Shown one piece after another: positions 40,456 through 49,785 of a DNA stretch of 64,000 nt. Where the stretch lies: contig NZ_FOHB01000010.1 in assembly GCF_900111375.1 (NCBI RefSeq), positions 97,068 through 161,067 on the forward strand. The letters run 5' to 3'. Source of the stretch: Pedococcus cremeus. Its GTDB lineage: Bacteria; Actinomycetota; Actinomycetes; Actinomycetales; Dermatophilaceae. Numbering within the stretch: the stretch's first letter is position 1; every line of letters starts with the position of its first letter. The position numbers and the translations under genes are program-made. The notes beneath the pieces were generated by a model. That model saw only the letters and a list, made by a program, of their open reading frames with translations. It did no database searches and was not told the origin of the DNA.

Positions 40456-42180
40456 ATGACGACGGCAACGACGCCCGACACCCACCCGCTCGTCGAGAAG
40501 CACGCTGCCGACCTCGACGCCGCCGCCGCGGCGCTGGCCGCCCGCTCGTACTTCTCCCGCTACCCGGAGTCGCCGTCCCCCCGTGTGTACGGCGAGGGTG
40601 CGGCCGAGCAGGGCAAGGCGGCCTACGAGGCGCACCTCGGCAAGCCCTTCGCGGCGCTGGCCGACCAGCCCACCGACGGCACCGCCGTGGGCGACGAGGT
40701 CTCGCCCTACGGGCCGGTCCTCGGCGTCACCTACCCGCACCTCGACGTCGACGCGGCGGTCGCCGCGGCCGAGGCGGCGATGCCCACGTGGCGCGACGCC
40801 GGAGCCCGGGTCCGTGCAGCGGTCTGCCTCGAGGTCGTCGACGCGATCAACAAGCGGTCCTTCGAGATGGCCAACGCGGTCATGCACACCAGTGGCCAGC
40901 CCTTCGTGATGTCCTTCCAGGCAGCGGGGCCGCACGCGCAGGACCGCGCCCTCGAGGCGATTGTCGCCGGGCTCGTCGAGCAGGAGCGGGTTCCAGCCTC
41001 CGTCGTCTGGGAGAAGCCGGGCAAGGACCGCCAGGGCAACCCCGCCCCGCTCCGGATGCAGAAGGACTACCGCGTCGTCCCCCGTGGGCTCGCGCTGGTC
41101 ATCGGCTGCAACACGTTCCCGACGTGGAACAGCTACCCGGGCCTGTTCGCCTCGCTGGTGACCGGCAACCCCGTCATCGTGAAGCCGCACCCGCGAGCCG
41201 TGCTGCCGCTGGCGATCTCCGTCGACGCCGCCCGCACCGTGCTTCGCGAGGCCGGCTTCGACCCGGCCCTGGTGCAGCTCGCCGCCGAGGGCGACGGCGA
41301 GGGCCTGGCCAAGACACTGGCCGAGCGTGACGAGGTCACGATCATCGACTACACCGGCGGCCCCGGTTTCGGCGGCTGGCTCGAGGAGAACGGCGCCGCC
41401 CGCGGGCAGCTGGTCTACACGGAGAAGGCCGGCGTCAACACCGTCGTCGTCGACTCCACCGACAACCTGCGGGGTGTGCTCGGCAACCTCGCCTTCTCGC
41501 TGAGCCTGTACTCGGGCCAGATGTGCACCACCCCGCAGAACGTCTACGTCCCGCGTGACGGTGTCGACACCGACGAGGGCCACCTCTCGTTCGAGGAGTT
41601 CGGCCAGCGGCTCGGTGCCGCCATCGGCAAGCTGACCGGCGACGACGCCAAGGCCGTCGAGCTGCTCGGCGCGACCGTCAACGAGGGCGTGCGCACCAAC
41701 GCCGCCAGCCTCGGCGACCTGGCACAGGAGGCCGGCGGCACGGTGGTGCTGGACTCGCGCGAGGTCAGCCACCCGGCATACCCGGACGCGGTGGTGCGCG
41801 CCCCCGGACTGGTCGCCATCGACGCGAGCCGCGAGGACGTCTACACCCGCGAGTGCTTCGGGCCGGTCACCTTCCTCATCGGCACCGCGTCGACGGAGCA
41901 GTCGCTGGCCCAGTTCCGCGACACCGTGCGCGAGCACGGTGCGATGACGGCCGCGGTGTACTCGACCTCCGAGGACGTGCTCGACGCCGCCCGCGAGGCA
42001 GCCGCCGACGCGGGCGTCGCGCTGTCGGAGAACCTCACCGGCCAGGTGTTCGTCAACCAGACCGCGGCGTTCTCCGACTACCACGGCACCGGCGCCAACC
42101 CGGCGGCCAACGCGGCGTACGTCGACGCCGCCTTCGTGGCCAACCGGTTCCGCGTGGTGACCGCCCGAAGGCACGTGTAG
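40456..42180 (+). CDS. paaN: Phenylacetic acid degradation protein PaaN (aldehyde dehydrogenase fold)
   Basis: A 574-residue aldehyde dehydrogenase-superfamily protein of the phenylacetyl-CoA pathway (stand-alone ring-cleavage/aldehyde dehydrogenase type). Seen: PLVEKHAADLDAAAAALAARSYFSRYPESPSP at the N-terminus (PaaN-specific), VVPRGLALVIGCNTFPTWNSYPGLFASLVTGNPVIVKPHP (NAD-binding region), YSGQMCTTPQNVYVP (catalytic-Cys equivalent GQ-x-C), and a late ENLTGQVFVNQTAAFSDYHGTG. It lacks the hotdog hydratase domain of PaaZ. Divergent from paaH-paaI. The core paaABCDE ring-epoxidase genes are not in this window. Confidence 0.93.
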   Translation: MTTATTPDTHPLVEKHAADLDAAAAALAARSYFSRYPESPSPRVYGEGAAEQGKAAYEAHLGKPFAALADQPTDGTAVGDEVSPYGPVLGVTYPHLDVDAAVAAAEAAMPTWRDAGARVRAAVCLEVVDAINKRSFEMANAVMHTSGQPFVMSFQAAGPHAQDRALEAIVAGLVEQERVPASVVWEKPGKDRQGNPAPLRMQKDYRVVPRGLALVIGCNTFPTWNSYPGLFASLVTGNPVIVKPHPRAVLPLAISVDAARTVLREAGFDPALVQLAAEGDGEGLAKTLAERDEVTIIDYTGGPGFGGWLEENGAARGQLVYTEKAGVNTVVVDSTDNLRGVLGNLAFSLSLYSGQMCTTPQNVYVPRDGVDTDEGHLSFEEFGQRLGAAIGKLTGDDAKAVELLGATVNEGVRTNAASLGDLAQEAGGTVVLDSREVSHPAYPDAVVRAPGLVAIDASREDVYTRECFGPVTFLIGTASTEQSLAQFRDTVREHGAMTAAVYSTSEDVLDAAREAAADAGVALSENLTGQVFVNQTAAFSDYHGTGANPAANAAYVDAAFVANRFRVVTARRHV

Positions 42181-42290
42181 TCCCGGCATGTAGTCCCTCC
42201 CGGCCTGGCGCGGACCCCGTCCGGCGCGACACACCCCACCCGCGGCTCGTCGTCAGGGTGGGGTGAGTCGTTCTCTGGCACGATCTCGGC

Positions 42291-42677
42291 ATGAGGTCCA
42301 TCGCGATCAAGATCGCCGTCAACGGCGTCGCCCTGTGGGTGGCCGCCCTCGTCATCCCGGGCATCCACCTCGGTGAGAACGCCGACCAGCTGAGCACGCG
42401 GCTCATCACGATCCTGCTCGTGGCGATCCTGTTCGGCCTCATCAACGCCTTCGTGAAGCCGATCGCGACGTTCTTCTCGTTCCCGTTCATCCTCCTGACG
42501 CTCGGGCTGTTCACCCTCGTCGTGAACGCCCTCATGCTCGAGCTCACCTCGGGCCTGTCGCACGCGCTGGGCCTCGACTTCGACGTCGAGCACTTCTTCT
42601 GGGACTCCGTGGTCGGCGCTCTCGTCATCACTCTCGTCTCGATGGTCCTGAACCTGGTCCTGCCCGACGGCGACTGA
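42291..42677 (+). CDS. Phage-holin-4-like (YvlD) small membrane protein
   Basis: A 128-residue protein with four hydrophobic helices. Seen: IAVNGVALWVAALVIPGIHL, LVAILFGLINAFVKPIATFFSFPFILLTLGLFTLVVNALMLEL. The I-NAFVKP run is the family hallmark (Phage_holin_4_2, YvlD). Despite the name it is chromosomal and not part of a prophage; family members are implicated in envelope stress or polymer transport. ATG 42291 is the first start at the hydrophobic N-terminus. Confidence 0.88.
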   Translation: MRSIAIKIAVNGVALWVAALVIPGIHLGENADQLSTRLITILLVAILFGLINAFVKPIATFFSFPFILLTLGLFTLVVNALMLELTSGLSHALGLDFDVEHFFWDSVVGALVITLVSMVLNLVLPDGD

Positions 42678-42721
42678 GCACGCCGACCGCCCGCCCGGCC
42701 GGGCCGAGGGTTCCGACACGT

Positions 42722-42762
42722 GACTGCGCCACTGCTCCGCCTCGCGGAGCAGTGGCGCAGTC
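42722..42762. terminator. Long perfect hairpin
   Basis: 19-base perfect arms (42722-42740 and 42744-42762) with loop CTC, 45 bases after the holin-like gene and 43 bases before the next start. Probable terminator; the sequence TCGTCTCT follows. Confidence 0.75.
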
Positions 42763-42804
42763 GTCTCTGGCGTGGGTGTCGGTGCCCGACGCCAGCATGG
42801 CGCC

Positions 42805-43452
42805 ATGGGGGAACAGCAGTGGGACGAGCAGCAGTGGGATGAGAAGCAGTGGGACGACGTGGGTCTGGACATCGCTGGGTACGTGGCGCGTGTGCGCCGC
42901 ATCGCCGACCTGAGCCAGCGCGAGCTCGCCCAGCGTCTCGGTGTGGGGCCGGCGACCGTGGGCAGGTGGGAGTCCGGCGGCTCGATGGCTGTCGATGTGC
43001 TGGAGCGGGTGCTCGGCCTGGCTGGGCTCCGGCTCCAGGTGGTGGACGAGAGTGGGCGGGTCGTGCCGCCCTTCGGGTCGGACGCGGTGCGGGACAACGC
43101 CGGCCGCCGGTTCCCGGCCCACCTCGACGTCGTCCCGCCGGACCGGTGGCCGCTGAACCGGGGCGCTGGCCCCCGTTACGACCGTGCCGATCCGCAAGGC
43201 TGGTACGCCCTGCGGTCGACGCGCGACGGGGCAGGAGCGACCGGAGCGCAGCGGCCGGTGGACCACCCGACGGTGGAACAGCTGGCCCAGCGCAGCGCCG
43301 CGCGAAGAGGCAGACGGGCACGGGTCCTCGAGCCACTGCCGGAGTGCGGCTGCCCGGACACCTGCTTCGAGCAGCCGGCCTGCGCGGCGGGGTGCCGCTG
43401 CCGGTGCGAGTCCCCGTGCAGCGGCCTCTCGGGAGGTCGGCCTCTAGAGTGA
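42805..43452 (+). CDS. XRE-family DNA-binding protein with QWDE repeats and Cys-rich tail
   Basis: A 215-residue protein. N-terminus: three 5-residue repeats ([15 protein letters not shown]). Residues 22-75 form a Cro/C1-type helix-turn-helix ([35 protein letters not shown]). Residues 105-145 are Pro/Arg/Trp-rich ([10 protein letters not shown]). Residues 181-205 contain eight Cys in CGCPDTC...CAAGCRCRC...C spacing, a likely zinc or metal-sulfur site. I do not know this architecture. ATG 42805 is chosen because it starts the repeat block and no ribosome binding site is obvious for the longer in-frame start at 42772. It ends 4 bases before the aminotransferase gene, yet the latter has its own -10-like element. 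Confidence 0.8.
   Translation: MGEQQWDEQQWDEKQWDDVGLDIAGYVARVRRIADLSQRELAQRLGVGPATVGRWESGGSMAVDVLERVLGLAGLRLQVVDESGRVVPPFGSDAVRDNAGRRFPAHLDVVPPDRWPLNRGAGPRYDRADPQGWYALRSTRDGAGATGAQRPVDHPTVEQLAQRSAARRGRRARVLEPLPECGCPDTCFEQPACAAGCRCRCESPCSGLSGGRPLE
42814..42858 (+). repeat. Three tandem 15-bp units
   Basis: Units CAGCAGTGGGACGAG, CAGCAGTGGGATGAG and AAGCAGTGGGACGAC encode the [15 protein letters not shown] repeats. They differ at only a few positions, so they are recent duplications that stay in frame. Confidence 0.85.
43445..43450 (+). promoter_or_regulatory. -10 element of a leaderless transcript
   Basis: TAGAGT at the end of the XRE gene, 6 bases, then ATG 43457. Confidence 0.45.
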
Positions 43453-43456
43453 CGCC

Positions 43457-44563
43457 ATGAGCGAGCACAGCGACGTCCGCCTGCGCAGCGCCCTCACCCA
43501 GGTGCCTGCCTACGTCCCCGGCAAGCCGGCGGCGCCCCGCGAGGGCGTCATCGCCTACAAGGTGTCCTCCAACGAGAACCCCTACCCGCCGCTGCCGAGC
43601 GTGCTCGAGGTCGTCCGGGAGGCGGCCACCCAGATCAACCGCTACCCCGACATGGCGGTCACCGAGCTGAGCAACGCGCTTGCCGACCACCTCGGCGTGC
43701 CGGTCGAGCACATCGCCACCGGCACCGGGAGCGTCGGCGTGCTCGGGCAGATCATCCAGGCGACCTGCGACCCGGGTGACGAGGTCGTCTTCGCCTGGCG
43801 CTCGTTCGAGGCCTACCCCATCGTCACCGCGCTCGCCGGCGCCTCGGCCGTCAGGGTGGGGCTCGACGAGCACTGCCGCCACCGGCTCGACGCCATGCTC
43901 GCGGCCATCACCGAGCGCACCAAGGTCGTGCTCGTCTGCACGCCCAACAACCCCACCGGGCCGATCGTCCACCACGACGAGCTCGAGCGGTTCATCGACG
44001 CCGTGCCGAGCCGGGTGCTCGTGGTCATCGACGAGGCCTACCTCGAGTTCGTGCAGGACCCGGAGGCCCCCGACGCCCTGGCGCTCTACCGCGACCGCCC
44101 CAACGTCGTCGTGCTGCGCACCTTCTCCAAGGCCTACGGCCTGGCCGGCCTGCGGGTCGGGTATGCCGTGGCGCACGAGCCCATCGCCTCGGCCCTGCGC
44201 AAGACCGCCGTGCCCTTCGGCGTGAACTCGCTGGCCCAGGCGGCGGCCATCGCCTCCCTCGACGCCTTCGACGAGCTGAAGGAACGGGTCGACGCCATCG
44301 TCGCCGAGCGCAGCCGGGTGGTCGAGGCGCTGCGGACCCAGGGCTGGTTCATCCCCGACACCCAGGCCAACTTCGTGTGGTTCCCCCTCGGCGACCGCAG
44401 CACCGCCTTCACCCAGGCGGCCCAGGAGGCCGGCCTGACCCTGCGCCAGTACGGCGACGACGGCGTGCGAGCCACCATCGGCGAGCCCGAGGCCAACGAC
44501 GTGCTCATCCGGGTCGCGGGCGCGTTCCTCGAGGCCACCGCCCCGACGACCCCGGCGGTCTGA
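43457..44563 (+). CDS. pat: Histidinol-phosphate/aromatic amino acid aminotransferase
   Basis: Fold-type I PLP aminotransferase, 368 residues. Seen: [31 protein letters not shown] at the N-terminus, [34 protein letters not shown] (Asp/Tyr of PLP site), and [18 protein letters not shown] with Lys225 forming the PLP Schiff base. This N-terminal pattern is typical of the actinobacterial HisC2/Pat type, which transfers the amino group to phenylpyruvate/4-hydroxyphenylpyruvate or imidazole acetol phosphate. No his genes adjoin it, so aromatic amino acid use (with PheA in the same window) is more likely than histidine synthesis, but this is inference. Confidence 0.9.
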   Translation: MSEHSDVRLRSALTQVPAYVPGKPAAPREGVIAYKVSSNENPYPPLPSVLEVVREAATQINRYPDMAVTELSNALADHLGVPVEHIATGTGSVGVLGQIIQATCDPGDEVVFAWRSFEAYPIVTALAGASAVRVGLDEHCRHRLDAMLAAITERTKVVLVCTPNNPTGPIVHHDELERFIDAVPSRVLVVIDEAYLEFVQDPEAPDALALYRDRPNVVVLRTFSKAYGLAGLRVGYAVAHEPIASALRKTAVPFGVNSLAQAAAIASLDAFDELKERVDAIVAERSRVVEALRTQGWFIPDTQANFVWFPLGDRSTAFTQAAQEAGLTLRQYGDDGVRATIGEPEANDVLIRVAGAFLEATAPTTPAV

Positions 44564-44607
44564 CCGGCAGGGGCTGCGCCGGCCTCGCCGTCGACCCGGC
44601 CCCGCTC

Positions 44608-44613
44608 TAGGGT
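44608..44613 (+). promoter_or_regulatory. -10 element of a leaderless transcript
   Basis: TAGGGT, 7 bases, then ATG 44621. Confidence 0.45.
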
Positions 44614-44620
44614 GGCGGCC

Positions 44621-45667
44621 ATGGTCGACACCTGGCTCCCGGCATACCAGCCCAACCCCGACCGCTACGGCCCGATGCCCTACCGCAAGGTGGGGCAGAG
44701 CGGCCTGCGGCTGCCCGCCATCTCCCTCGGGATGTGGCACAACTTCGGCGACGACAAGCCCTTCGACGTGCAGCGGGCCATTCTGCGCCGCGCGTTCGAC
44801 ATCGGCATCACGCACTTCGACCTCGCCAACAACTACGGCCCGCCCTACGGCAGCGCCGAGACCAACTTCGGTCGCCACTTCCAGGACGACTTCAGGCGCT
44901 ACCGCGACGAGCTGGTCATCAGCTCCAAGGCGGGCTGGGACATGTGGCCGGGCCCGTACGGCGACGGTGGCTCCCGCAAGTACCTCGTCGCCAGCCTCGA
45001 CCAGACCCTGAAGCGCACCGGCCTCGACTACGTCGACATCTTCTACAGCCACCGCCCCGACCCGGACACCCCGATCGAGGAGACGATGGGCGCGCTGGCG
45101 AGCATCGTCCACCAGGGCAAGGCGCTGTATGCCGGCATCTCCAGCTACGGCCCCGAGCTCACCGCCCGCGCGGCCGAGATCCTGACCGACCTGGGCGTCC
45201 CGCTGCTCATCCACCAGCCGAGCTACTCGATGCTGAACCGCTGGATCGAGGGCGGCCTGCTCGACACGCTAGGCGAGCGCGGCATCGGCTGCATCGCGTT
45301 CAGCCCCCTGGCGCAGGGCATGCTCACGAACAAGTACCTCGGTGGCATCCCCGAGGGCTCGCGCGCCAGCCAGGGCAAGTCGCTCTCGCCCGACCTGCTG
45401 ACCGACGAGTCGCTCGAGCACGTCCGCCGGCTCAACGACCTCGCCCAGGAGCGCGGCCAGTCCCTCGCCCAGATGGCGCTCGCGTGGGCGCTGCGCGACG
45501 AGCGGGTCACCTCGGTGCTGATCGGCGCCTCCAGCGTCGAGCAGCTGGAGGACAGCGCGTCGGCGGTGTCGAACCTGCACTTCTCCGACGAGGAGCTCCA
45601 GCAGATCGACCAGCACGCCGTCGACGCCGGCATCGACCTCTGGCGCACCCAATCCGAGCTCTCCTGA
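44621..45667 (+). CDS. gpr: Aldo/keto reductase (L-glyceraldehyde-3-phosphate reductase type)
   Basis: A 348-residue AKR14-like (YghZ/Gpr) NADPH-dependent reductase. Seen: GPMPYRKVGQSGLRLPAISLGMWHNFG at the start, THFDLANNYGPPYGSAETNFG (catalytic Asp and Tyr of AKRs), SKAGWDMWPGPYGDGGSRKY (catalytic Lys), VDIFYSHRPDPDTPIEE (catalytic His) and SVLIGASSVEQLEDS (cofactor phosphate site). E. coli YghZ reduces methylglyoxal and L-glyceraldehyde 3-phosphate, so detoxification is likely. ATG 44621 begins directly at the domain after a leaderless -10. Confidence 0.93.
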   Translation: MVDTWLPAYQPNPDRYGPMPYRKVGQSGLRLPAISLGMWHNFGDDKPFDVQRAILRRAFDIGITHFDLANNYGPPYGSAETNFGRHFQDDFRRYRDELVISSKAGWDMWPGPYGDGGSRKYLVASLDQTLKRTGLDYVDIFYSHRPDPDTPIEETMGALASIVHQGKALYAGISSYGPELTARAAEILTDLGVPLLIHQPSYSMLNRWIEGGLLDTLGERGIGCIAFSPLAQGMLTNKYLGGIPEGSRASQGKSLSPDLLTDESLEHVRRLNDLAQERGQSLAQMALAWALRDERVTSVLIGASSVEQLEDSASAVSNLHFSDEELQQIDQHAVDAGIDLWRTQSELS

Positions 45668-45707
45668 CCCGGGAAATCCCGGATTCTGAGATTCTCCGGG
45701 CTGCCGG

Positions 45708-45713
45708 TACATT
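45708..45713 (+). promoter_or_regulatory. Possible promoter of the dehydrogenase operon
   Basis: TACATT, with TTCTGA about 17-20 bases upstream as a poor -35. It would give a leader of about 150 bases before GTG 45869. The leader holds a small dyad (CGCCAC...GTGGCG) and no recognisable riboswitch. The stretch 45668-45868 otherwise shows only a 14-base palindrome CCGGGAaaTCCCGG at 45669-45682. Confidence 0.3.
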
Positions 45714-45868
45714 CGGCGGTGCAAGGCCCATGTGAGCGCCGCCACACCTGAGGTGGCGTGGATCGACCCTTGCCGCAGTGTCCAGCAGCGGTGACCCCGC
45801 AGGGCCACCGCGGCCCGAGCCGAGGATCGCCGGGAACCCTCCGACGACCCGAGGGAACAGGAGTGCCT

Positions 45869-47068
45869 GTGAGCGACAACGCCGTCGCGAGTGCCAGCAC
45901 CAGTGCCAGTGAGCACGATGCGTTGGCCGAGCTGACCGCGCCGGTCCCCGAAGTGGGAGACGGCGGCCCGGAGATGGTGCAGCTGCTGACCCCGGAGGGG
46001 CAGCGCGTCGAGAGCACCGAGTACGACCACTACGTCCAGGACCTGACCGACGACGACCTGCGCGGTTTCTACCGCGACCTGGTCCTCATCCGTCGCGTGG
46101 ACGCCGAGGCCACCGCGCTCCAGCGCCAGGGCGAGCTGGGCATCTGGGCCAGCCTCCTGGGCCAGGAGGCCGCCCAGGTCGGCTCCGGCCGCGCGCTGCG
46201 CCCGCAGGACTACGCGTTCCCGACCTACCGCGAGCACGGCGTCGCCTGGTGTCGCGGGGTCAACCCGCTCAACCTGCTCGGCCTCTTCCGCGGGGTCAAC
46301 CACGGTGGCTGGGACCCCAACGAGAAGAACTTCCACCTCTACACGATCGTCATCGGCGCCCAGACCCTGCACGCCACCGGCTACGCGATGGGCATCCAGC
46401 GCGACGGTGACGTCGGCACCGGCGACAAGGACCGCGACGCCGCCGTGATCGCCTACTTCGGTGACGGCGCGTCCGCGCAGGGCGACGTCAACGAGGCGTT
46501 CGTCTACGCCGCGGTCAACAACGCCCCGGTCGTGTTCTTCTGCCAGAACAACCAGTGGGCCATCTCCGAGCCCAACGAGCGCCAGACCCGCATCCCGCTC
46601 TACCAGCGCGCCCGCGGCTTCGGCTTCCCCGGCGTCCGGGTCGACGGCAACGACGTGCTCGCCGTGTATGCCGTGACCCAGCAGGCGCTCAACGCCGCCC
46701 GCAGCGGCAACGGCCCGACCTTCATCGAGGCCTACACCTATCGGATGGGCGCCCACACCACCTCGGACGACCCGACCAAGTACCGCGTCTCCGCCGAGGT
46801 CGAGGTGTGGAAGCACCGTGACCCGATCGAGCGCCTGAAGTCCTACCTGGTGCACCAGAAGAAGGCCGACCAGGACTTCTTCGACGCCCTCGACAAGGAG
46901 GCCGACGAGCTGGCCGCCACGGTCCGCGAGGGCTGCCTGTCGATGCCCGACCCGACCGGCGAGTCGATGTTCGACCACGTCTACGTCGAGCCGCACCCGC
47001 TCGTGGAGCAGGAGCGCCGCGAGTTCGTCGACTACCACGCCGGCTTCGCGACGGAGGGCGAGCACTGA
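45869..47068 (+). CDS. bkdA: Branched-chain 2-oxoacid/pyruvate dehydrogenase E1 subunit alpha
   Basis: Thiamine-diphosphate enzyme subunit, 399 residues, that decarboxylates 2-oxo acids with the E1 beta subunit. Seen: FYRDLVLIRRVDAEATALQRQGELGIWASLLGQEAAQVGSGRAL, YREHGVAWCRG, and the ThDP-binding GDGASAQGDVNEAFVYAAVNNAPVVFFCQNNQWAIS (GDG...NN). RMGAHTTSDDPTKYR is the phosphorylation-loop region. The long acidic/Ser-rich N-terminal extension (about 70 residues) is actinobacterial. GTG 45869 is chosen because ACAGGAG ends 5 bases before it; GTG 45863 overlaps that site. Whether branched-chain acids or pyruvate are used cannot be decided; the bkd/pdhABC form without a second E1 homodimer fits either. 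Confidence 0.93.
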   Translation: MSDNAVASASTSASEHDALAELTAPVPEVGDGGPEMVQLLTPEGQRVESTEYDHYVQDLTDDDLRGFYRDLVLIRRVDAEATALQRQGELGIWASLLGQEAAQVGSGRALRPQDYAFPTYREHGVAWCRGVNPLNLLGLFRGVNHGGWDPNEKNFHLYTIVIGAQTLHATGYAMGIQRDGDVGTGDKDRDAAVIAYFGDGASAQGDVNEAFVYAAVNNAPVVFFCQNNQWAISEPNERQTRIPLYQRARGFGFPGVRVDGNDVLAVYAVTQQALNAARSGNGPTFIEAYTYRMGAHTTSDDPTKYRVSAEVEVWKHRDPIERLKSYLVHQKKADQDFFDALDKEADELAATVREGCLSMPDPTGESMFDHVYVEPHPLVEQERREFVDYHAGFATEGEH

Positions 47069-48042
47069 TGAGCACCATGACGATCGCCAAGGGCATCAAC
47101 AACGGCCTGCGGGTGGCCATGGAGAAGGACTCCCGCGTCGTCCTCATGGGTGAGGACATCGGCAAGCTCGGTGGCGTCTTCCGCGTCACCGACGGCCTGC
47201 AGAAGGACTTCGGCGAGGACCGCGTCATCGACACCCCGCTCGCGGAGGCCGGCATCGTCGGCACCGCGATCGGCATGGCGCTGCGCGGCTACCGCCCCGT
47301 CGTCGAGATCCAGTTCGACGGGTTCATCTACCCGGCGTTCGACCACATCGTCAGCCAGGTCGCCAAGATGCGGGCCCGCTCGCTGGGCAAGGTCAAGCTG
47401 CCGATGGTCATCCGCATCCCGGTTGGTGGCGGCATCGGCGCGGTCGAGCACCACAGCGAGTCCAACGAGGCCTACTTCGCGCACACCGCGGGCCTGAAGG
47501 TCGTCTGCTGCTCCAACGCCGAGGACGCCTACTGGATGATCCAGCAGGCCATCGAGACCGACGACCCGGTGCTCTTCTACGAGCCCAAGCGCCGCTACTG
47601 GGACAAGGCCGAGGTCGACGAGACCGCCGCTCCCCGTGAGCTGTTCAAGGCGCAGGTGTGCCGCGAGGGCACCGACGCGACGCTCGTCGCCTACGGCCCC
47701 ATGGTCAAGACCTGCCTGCAGGCCGCAGAGGCGGCTGCGGGCGAGGGCAAGAACCTCGAGGTCATCGACCTGCGCTCGCTGAGCCCGCTCGACATGGACG
47801 TGATCGCCGCGTCGGTGGAGAAGACCGGCCGCATGGTCGTCGTGCACGAGGCCTCGACCTTCCTCGGCCTCGGTGCCGAGGTCGCGGCGGAGGTCCAGCA
47901 GCGCTGCTTCTACCACCTCGAGGCGCCCGTGCTCCGGGTCGGCGGCTACAACCTGCCCTACCCGCCGAGCAAGCTCGAGGAGGAGTTCCTCCCAGACCTC
48001 GACCGGGTGCTCGACGCCGTCGACCGCTCGCTGGCCTACTGA
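47068..48042 (+). CDS. bkdB: 2-oxoacid dehydrogenase E1 subunit beta
   Basis: The 324-residue partner of E1 alpha. Seen: TIAKGINNGLRVAMEKDSRVVLMGEDIGKLGGVFRVTDGL, FGEDRVIDTPLAEAGIVGTAIGMALRGYRPVVEIQF, and PMVIRIPVGGGIGAVEHHSES, which are standard E1 beta blocks supplying part of the ThDP site. The ATG lies inside the stop of the alpha gene (TGATG), so the subunits are made in equal amount. Confidence 0.95.
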   Translation: MSTMTIAKGINNGLRVAMEKDSRVVLMGEDIGKLGGVFRVTDGLQKDFGEDRVIDTPLAEAGIVGTAIGMALRGYRPVVEIQFDGFIYPAFDHIVSQVAKMRARSLGKVKLPMVIRIPVGGGIGAVEHHSESNEAYFAHTAGLKVVCCSNAEDAYWMIQQAIETDDPVLFYEPKRRYWDKAEVDETAAPRELFKAQVCREGTDATLVAYGPMVKTCLQAAEAAAGEGKNLEVIDLRSLSPLDMDVIAASVEKTGRMVVVHEASTFLGLGAEVAAEVQQRCFYHLEAPVLRVGGYNLPYPPSKLEEEFLPDLDRVLDAVDRSLAY

Positions 48043-48072
48043 GCCCGGCCCAGGAAGAGGACGCGAAAACTC

Positions 48073-49665
48073 ATGTCCATCAAACAGTTCAACCTCCCCG
48101 ACCCCGGTGAGGGCCTGACCGAGGCCGAGATCGTCACCTGGAAGGTCAAGGCCGGCGACACCGTCAAGGTCAACGACATCGTCGTCGAGATCGAGACCGC
48201 CAAGTCGCTCGTCGAGCTGCCGGTGCCCTTCGCCGGCACCGTGACCGAGCTGCTCGTGCCCGAGGGCGAGACGGTCGAGGTCGGCACCCCGATCATCGCC
48301 GTCGACACCGCTGGTGGCGCCGGCGAGGGTGCCCCGACCTCGGTGCAGCAGGCGCCGGCCGCCGGCGCGGTCGAGCCCGGCATCGAGGGCAGCCCCGCGC
48401 CCAAGATGGCGGCGGCAGCCGCAGCGGCCGAGGCCGAGGAGCAGATCGAGGAGGGCAAGATCGGCGGCACCACGTCGACCGGTCGCACCGCCGTCCTCGT
48501 CGGCTACGGCGTGAAGCAGACCGAGGCCAAGCGCCGCCCCCGCAAGCCGGGTGCCGGTGCCCCTGCCGGAGGTGAGGGTGGCGTGGCTGCCCGCTCGCAG
48601 TCGCCCTTCCCCGCCGAGCCCGCCGTGGCCGCGCCGGCGCCGGCTGCCCAGGCCGCCCCTGCCCAGCCCGCCCCTGCCCAGCCCGCTGCCTCCCAGGCCG
48701 CTGTTCCTGTCGTCGCCCGTGAGGGTGGCGCCCGGGCGCTGGCCAAGCCTCCGGTGCGCAAGTTCGCCAAGGACCTCGGGGTCGACCTCGCGCAGGTGCG
48801 GGGCTCCGGCGAGGGCGGCATCATCACCCGCGCCGACGTGGAGGCCCACGCGGCCGGCGGCCAGCAGCCGCAGGCCCCCGCCGCCGGTGAGCCGGCAGCG
48901 GTCGGCGAGGTCGCGGCATACCAGGCACCGGCCTTCGCCCCCTCGGGCGAGCGCGAGCAGCGGATCCCGATCAAGGGCGTGCGCAAGATGATGGCGCAGG
49001 CCATGGTCGGCTCCGCGTTCACGGCGCCGCACGTCACCGAGTGGATCACCGTCGACGCCACGGCGACGATGGAGCTCGTCGAGCGGCTGAGATCAGACCG
49101 CGAGTTCGCCGACGTCAAGGTCACGCCGCTGCTGGTGCTGGCCAAGGCGATGTGCGTGGCCCTGCGCCGCAACCCGGAGATCAACGCGACCTGGGACGAC
49201 GCCGCCGGCGAGATCGTGGTCAAGAGCTACGTGAACCTCGGCATCGCCGCCGCCACCCCGCGCGGCCTGATCGTCCCGAACATCAAGGACGCCGACCAGA
49301 TGTCGATGCGCCAGCTCGCCGAGGCCATCGGCGCGCTGACCGCCACCGCGCGTGAGGGCCGCACCCAGCCGGCCGACATGTCCGGCGGCACCATCACCAT
49401 CACCAACGTCGGTGTCTTCGGCGTCGACCTCGGCACCCCGATCATCAACCCCGGCGAGTCGGCGATCATGGCGTTCGGCGCCATCCGCCGCGAGCCGTGG
49501 GTGGTCACCGCGGCCGACGGCACCGAGTCGATCGAGCCGCGCTGGGTGACCCGCCTGGCGCTGAGCTTCGACCACCGGCTCATCGACGGCGAGCTCGGCA
49601 GCAAGTTCCTCGCCGACGTCGCGAAGGTCATGGAGGACCCGGCCCGCGGCCTCGTCTGGGGCTGA
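48073..49665 (+). CDS. bkdC: 2-oxoacid dehydrogenase E2 (lipoyl acyltransferase)
   Basis: A 530-residue E2. Order: one lipoyl domain (residues 1-78; lipoyl Lys44 in IETAKSLVE), Ala/Pro-rich flexible linker (85-210), peripheral subunit-binding domain ([22 protein letters not shown]), second linker, and catalytic domain with DHRLIDG near residue 500 (His501 and Asp505). It passes the acyl group to CoA. AGGAAGAGGA 11 bases before ATG 48073. Third gene of the operon; no E3 (lpd) gene here, so a shared E3 elsewhere is expected. Confidence 0.95.
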   Translation: MSIKQFNLPDPGEGLTEAEIVTWKVKAGDTVKVNDIVVEIETAKSLVELPVPFAGTVTELLVPEGETVEVGTPIIAVDTAGGAGEGAPTSVQQAPAAGAVEPGIEGSPAPKMAAAAAAAEAEEQIEEGKIGGTTSTGRTAVLVGYGVKQTEAKRRPRKPGAGAPAGGEGGVAARSQSPFPAEPAVAAPAPAAQAAPAQPAPAQPAASQAAVPVVAREGGARALAKPPVRKFAKDLGVDLAQVRGSGEGGIITRADVEAHAAGGQQPQAPAAGEPAAVGEVAAYQAPAFAPSGEREQRIPIKGVRKMMAQAMVGSAFTAPHVTEWITVDATATMELVERLRSDREFADVKVTPLLVLAKAMCVALRRNPEINATWDDAAGEIVVKSYVNLGIAAATPRGLIVPNIKDADQMSMRQLAEAIGALTATAREGRTQPADMSGGTITITNVGVFGVDLGTPIINPGESAIMAFGAIRREPWVVTAADGTESIEPRWVTRLALSFDHRLIDGELGSKFLADVAKVMEDPARGLVWG

Positions 49666-49685
49666 GCGCTCCTCTCCTCCTCACT

Positions 49686-49733
49686 GGGTCGAGGTAAGAA
49701 CGCCGGGGATCACCGGCGTTCTTACCTCGACCC
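49686..49733. terminator. Long perfect hairpin after the dehydrogenase operon
   Basis: 21-base perfect arms (49686-49706 and 49713-49733) with a 6-base loop, 20 bases after the E2 stop, followed by GCTTCTTTG. Likely terminator of the three-gene operon. Confidence 0.8.
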
Positions 49734-49785
49734 GCTTCTTTGAGACGGGGTTGCGGTACCTCGCGGTAGGGCAGAACGTGACCCC

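Noticed and set aside
42291..42677. Phage-holin-like protein as a sign of prophage
   Set aside because: No phage structural, integrase or lysis genes nearby; the YvlD-type family is chromosomal in many bacteria.
42053..45214. A 1053-codon minus-strand open frame over paaN, XRE, aminotransferase and aldo-keto reductase genes
   Set aside because: Shadow of recognisable plus-strand genes; composition (runs of Gly-Arg-Asp, Val-His-Gly) is typical of an antisense frame.
45668..45868. Leader of the dehydrogenase operon as a riboswitch
   Set aside because: Only small, unconvincing dyads are present and no known riboswitch core can be matched.
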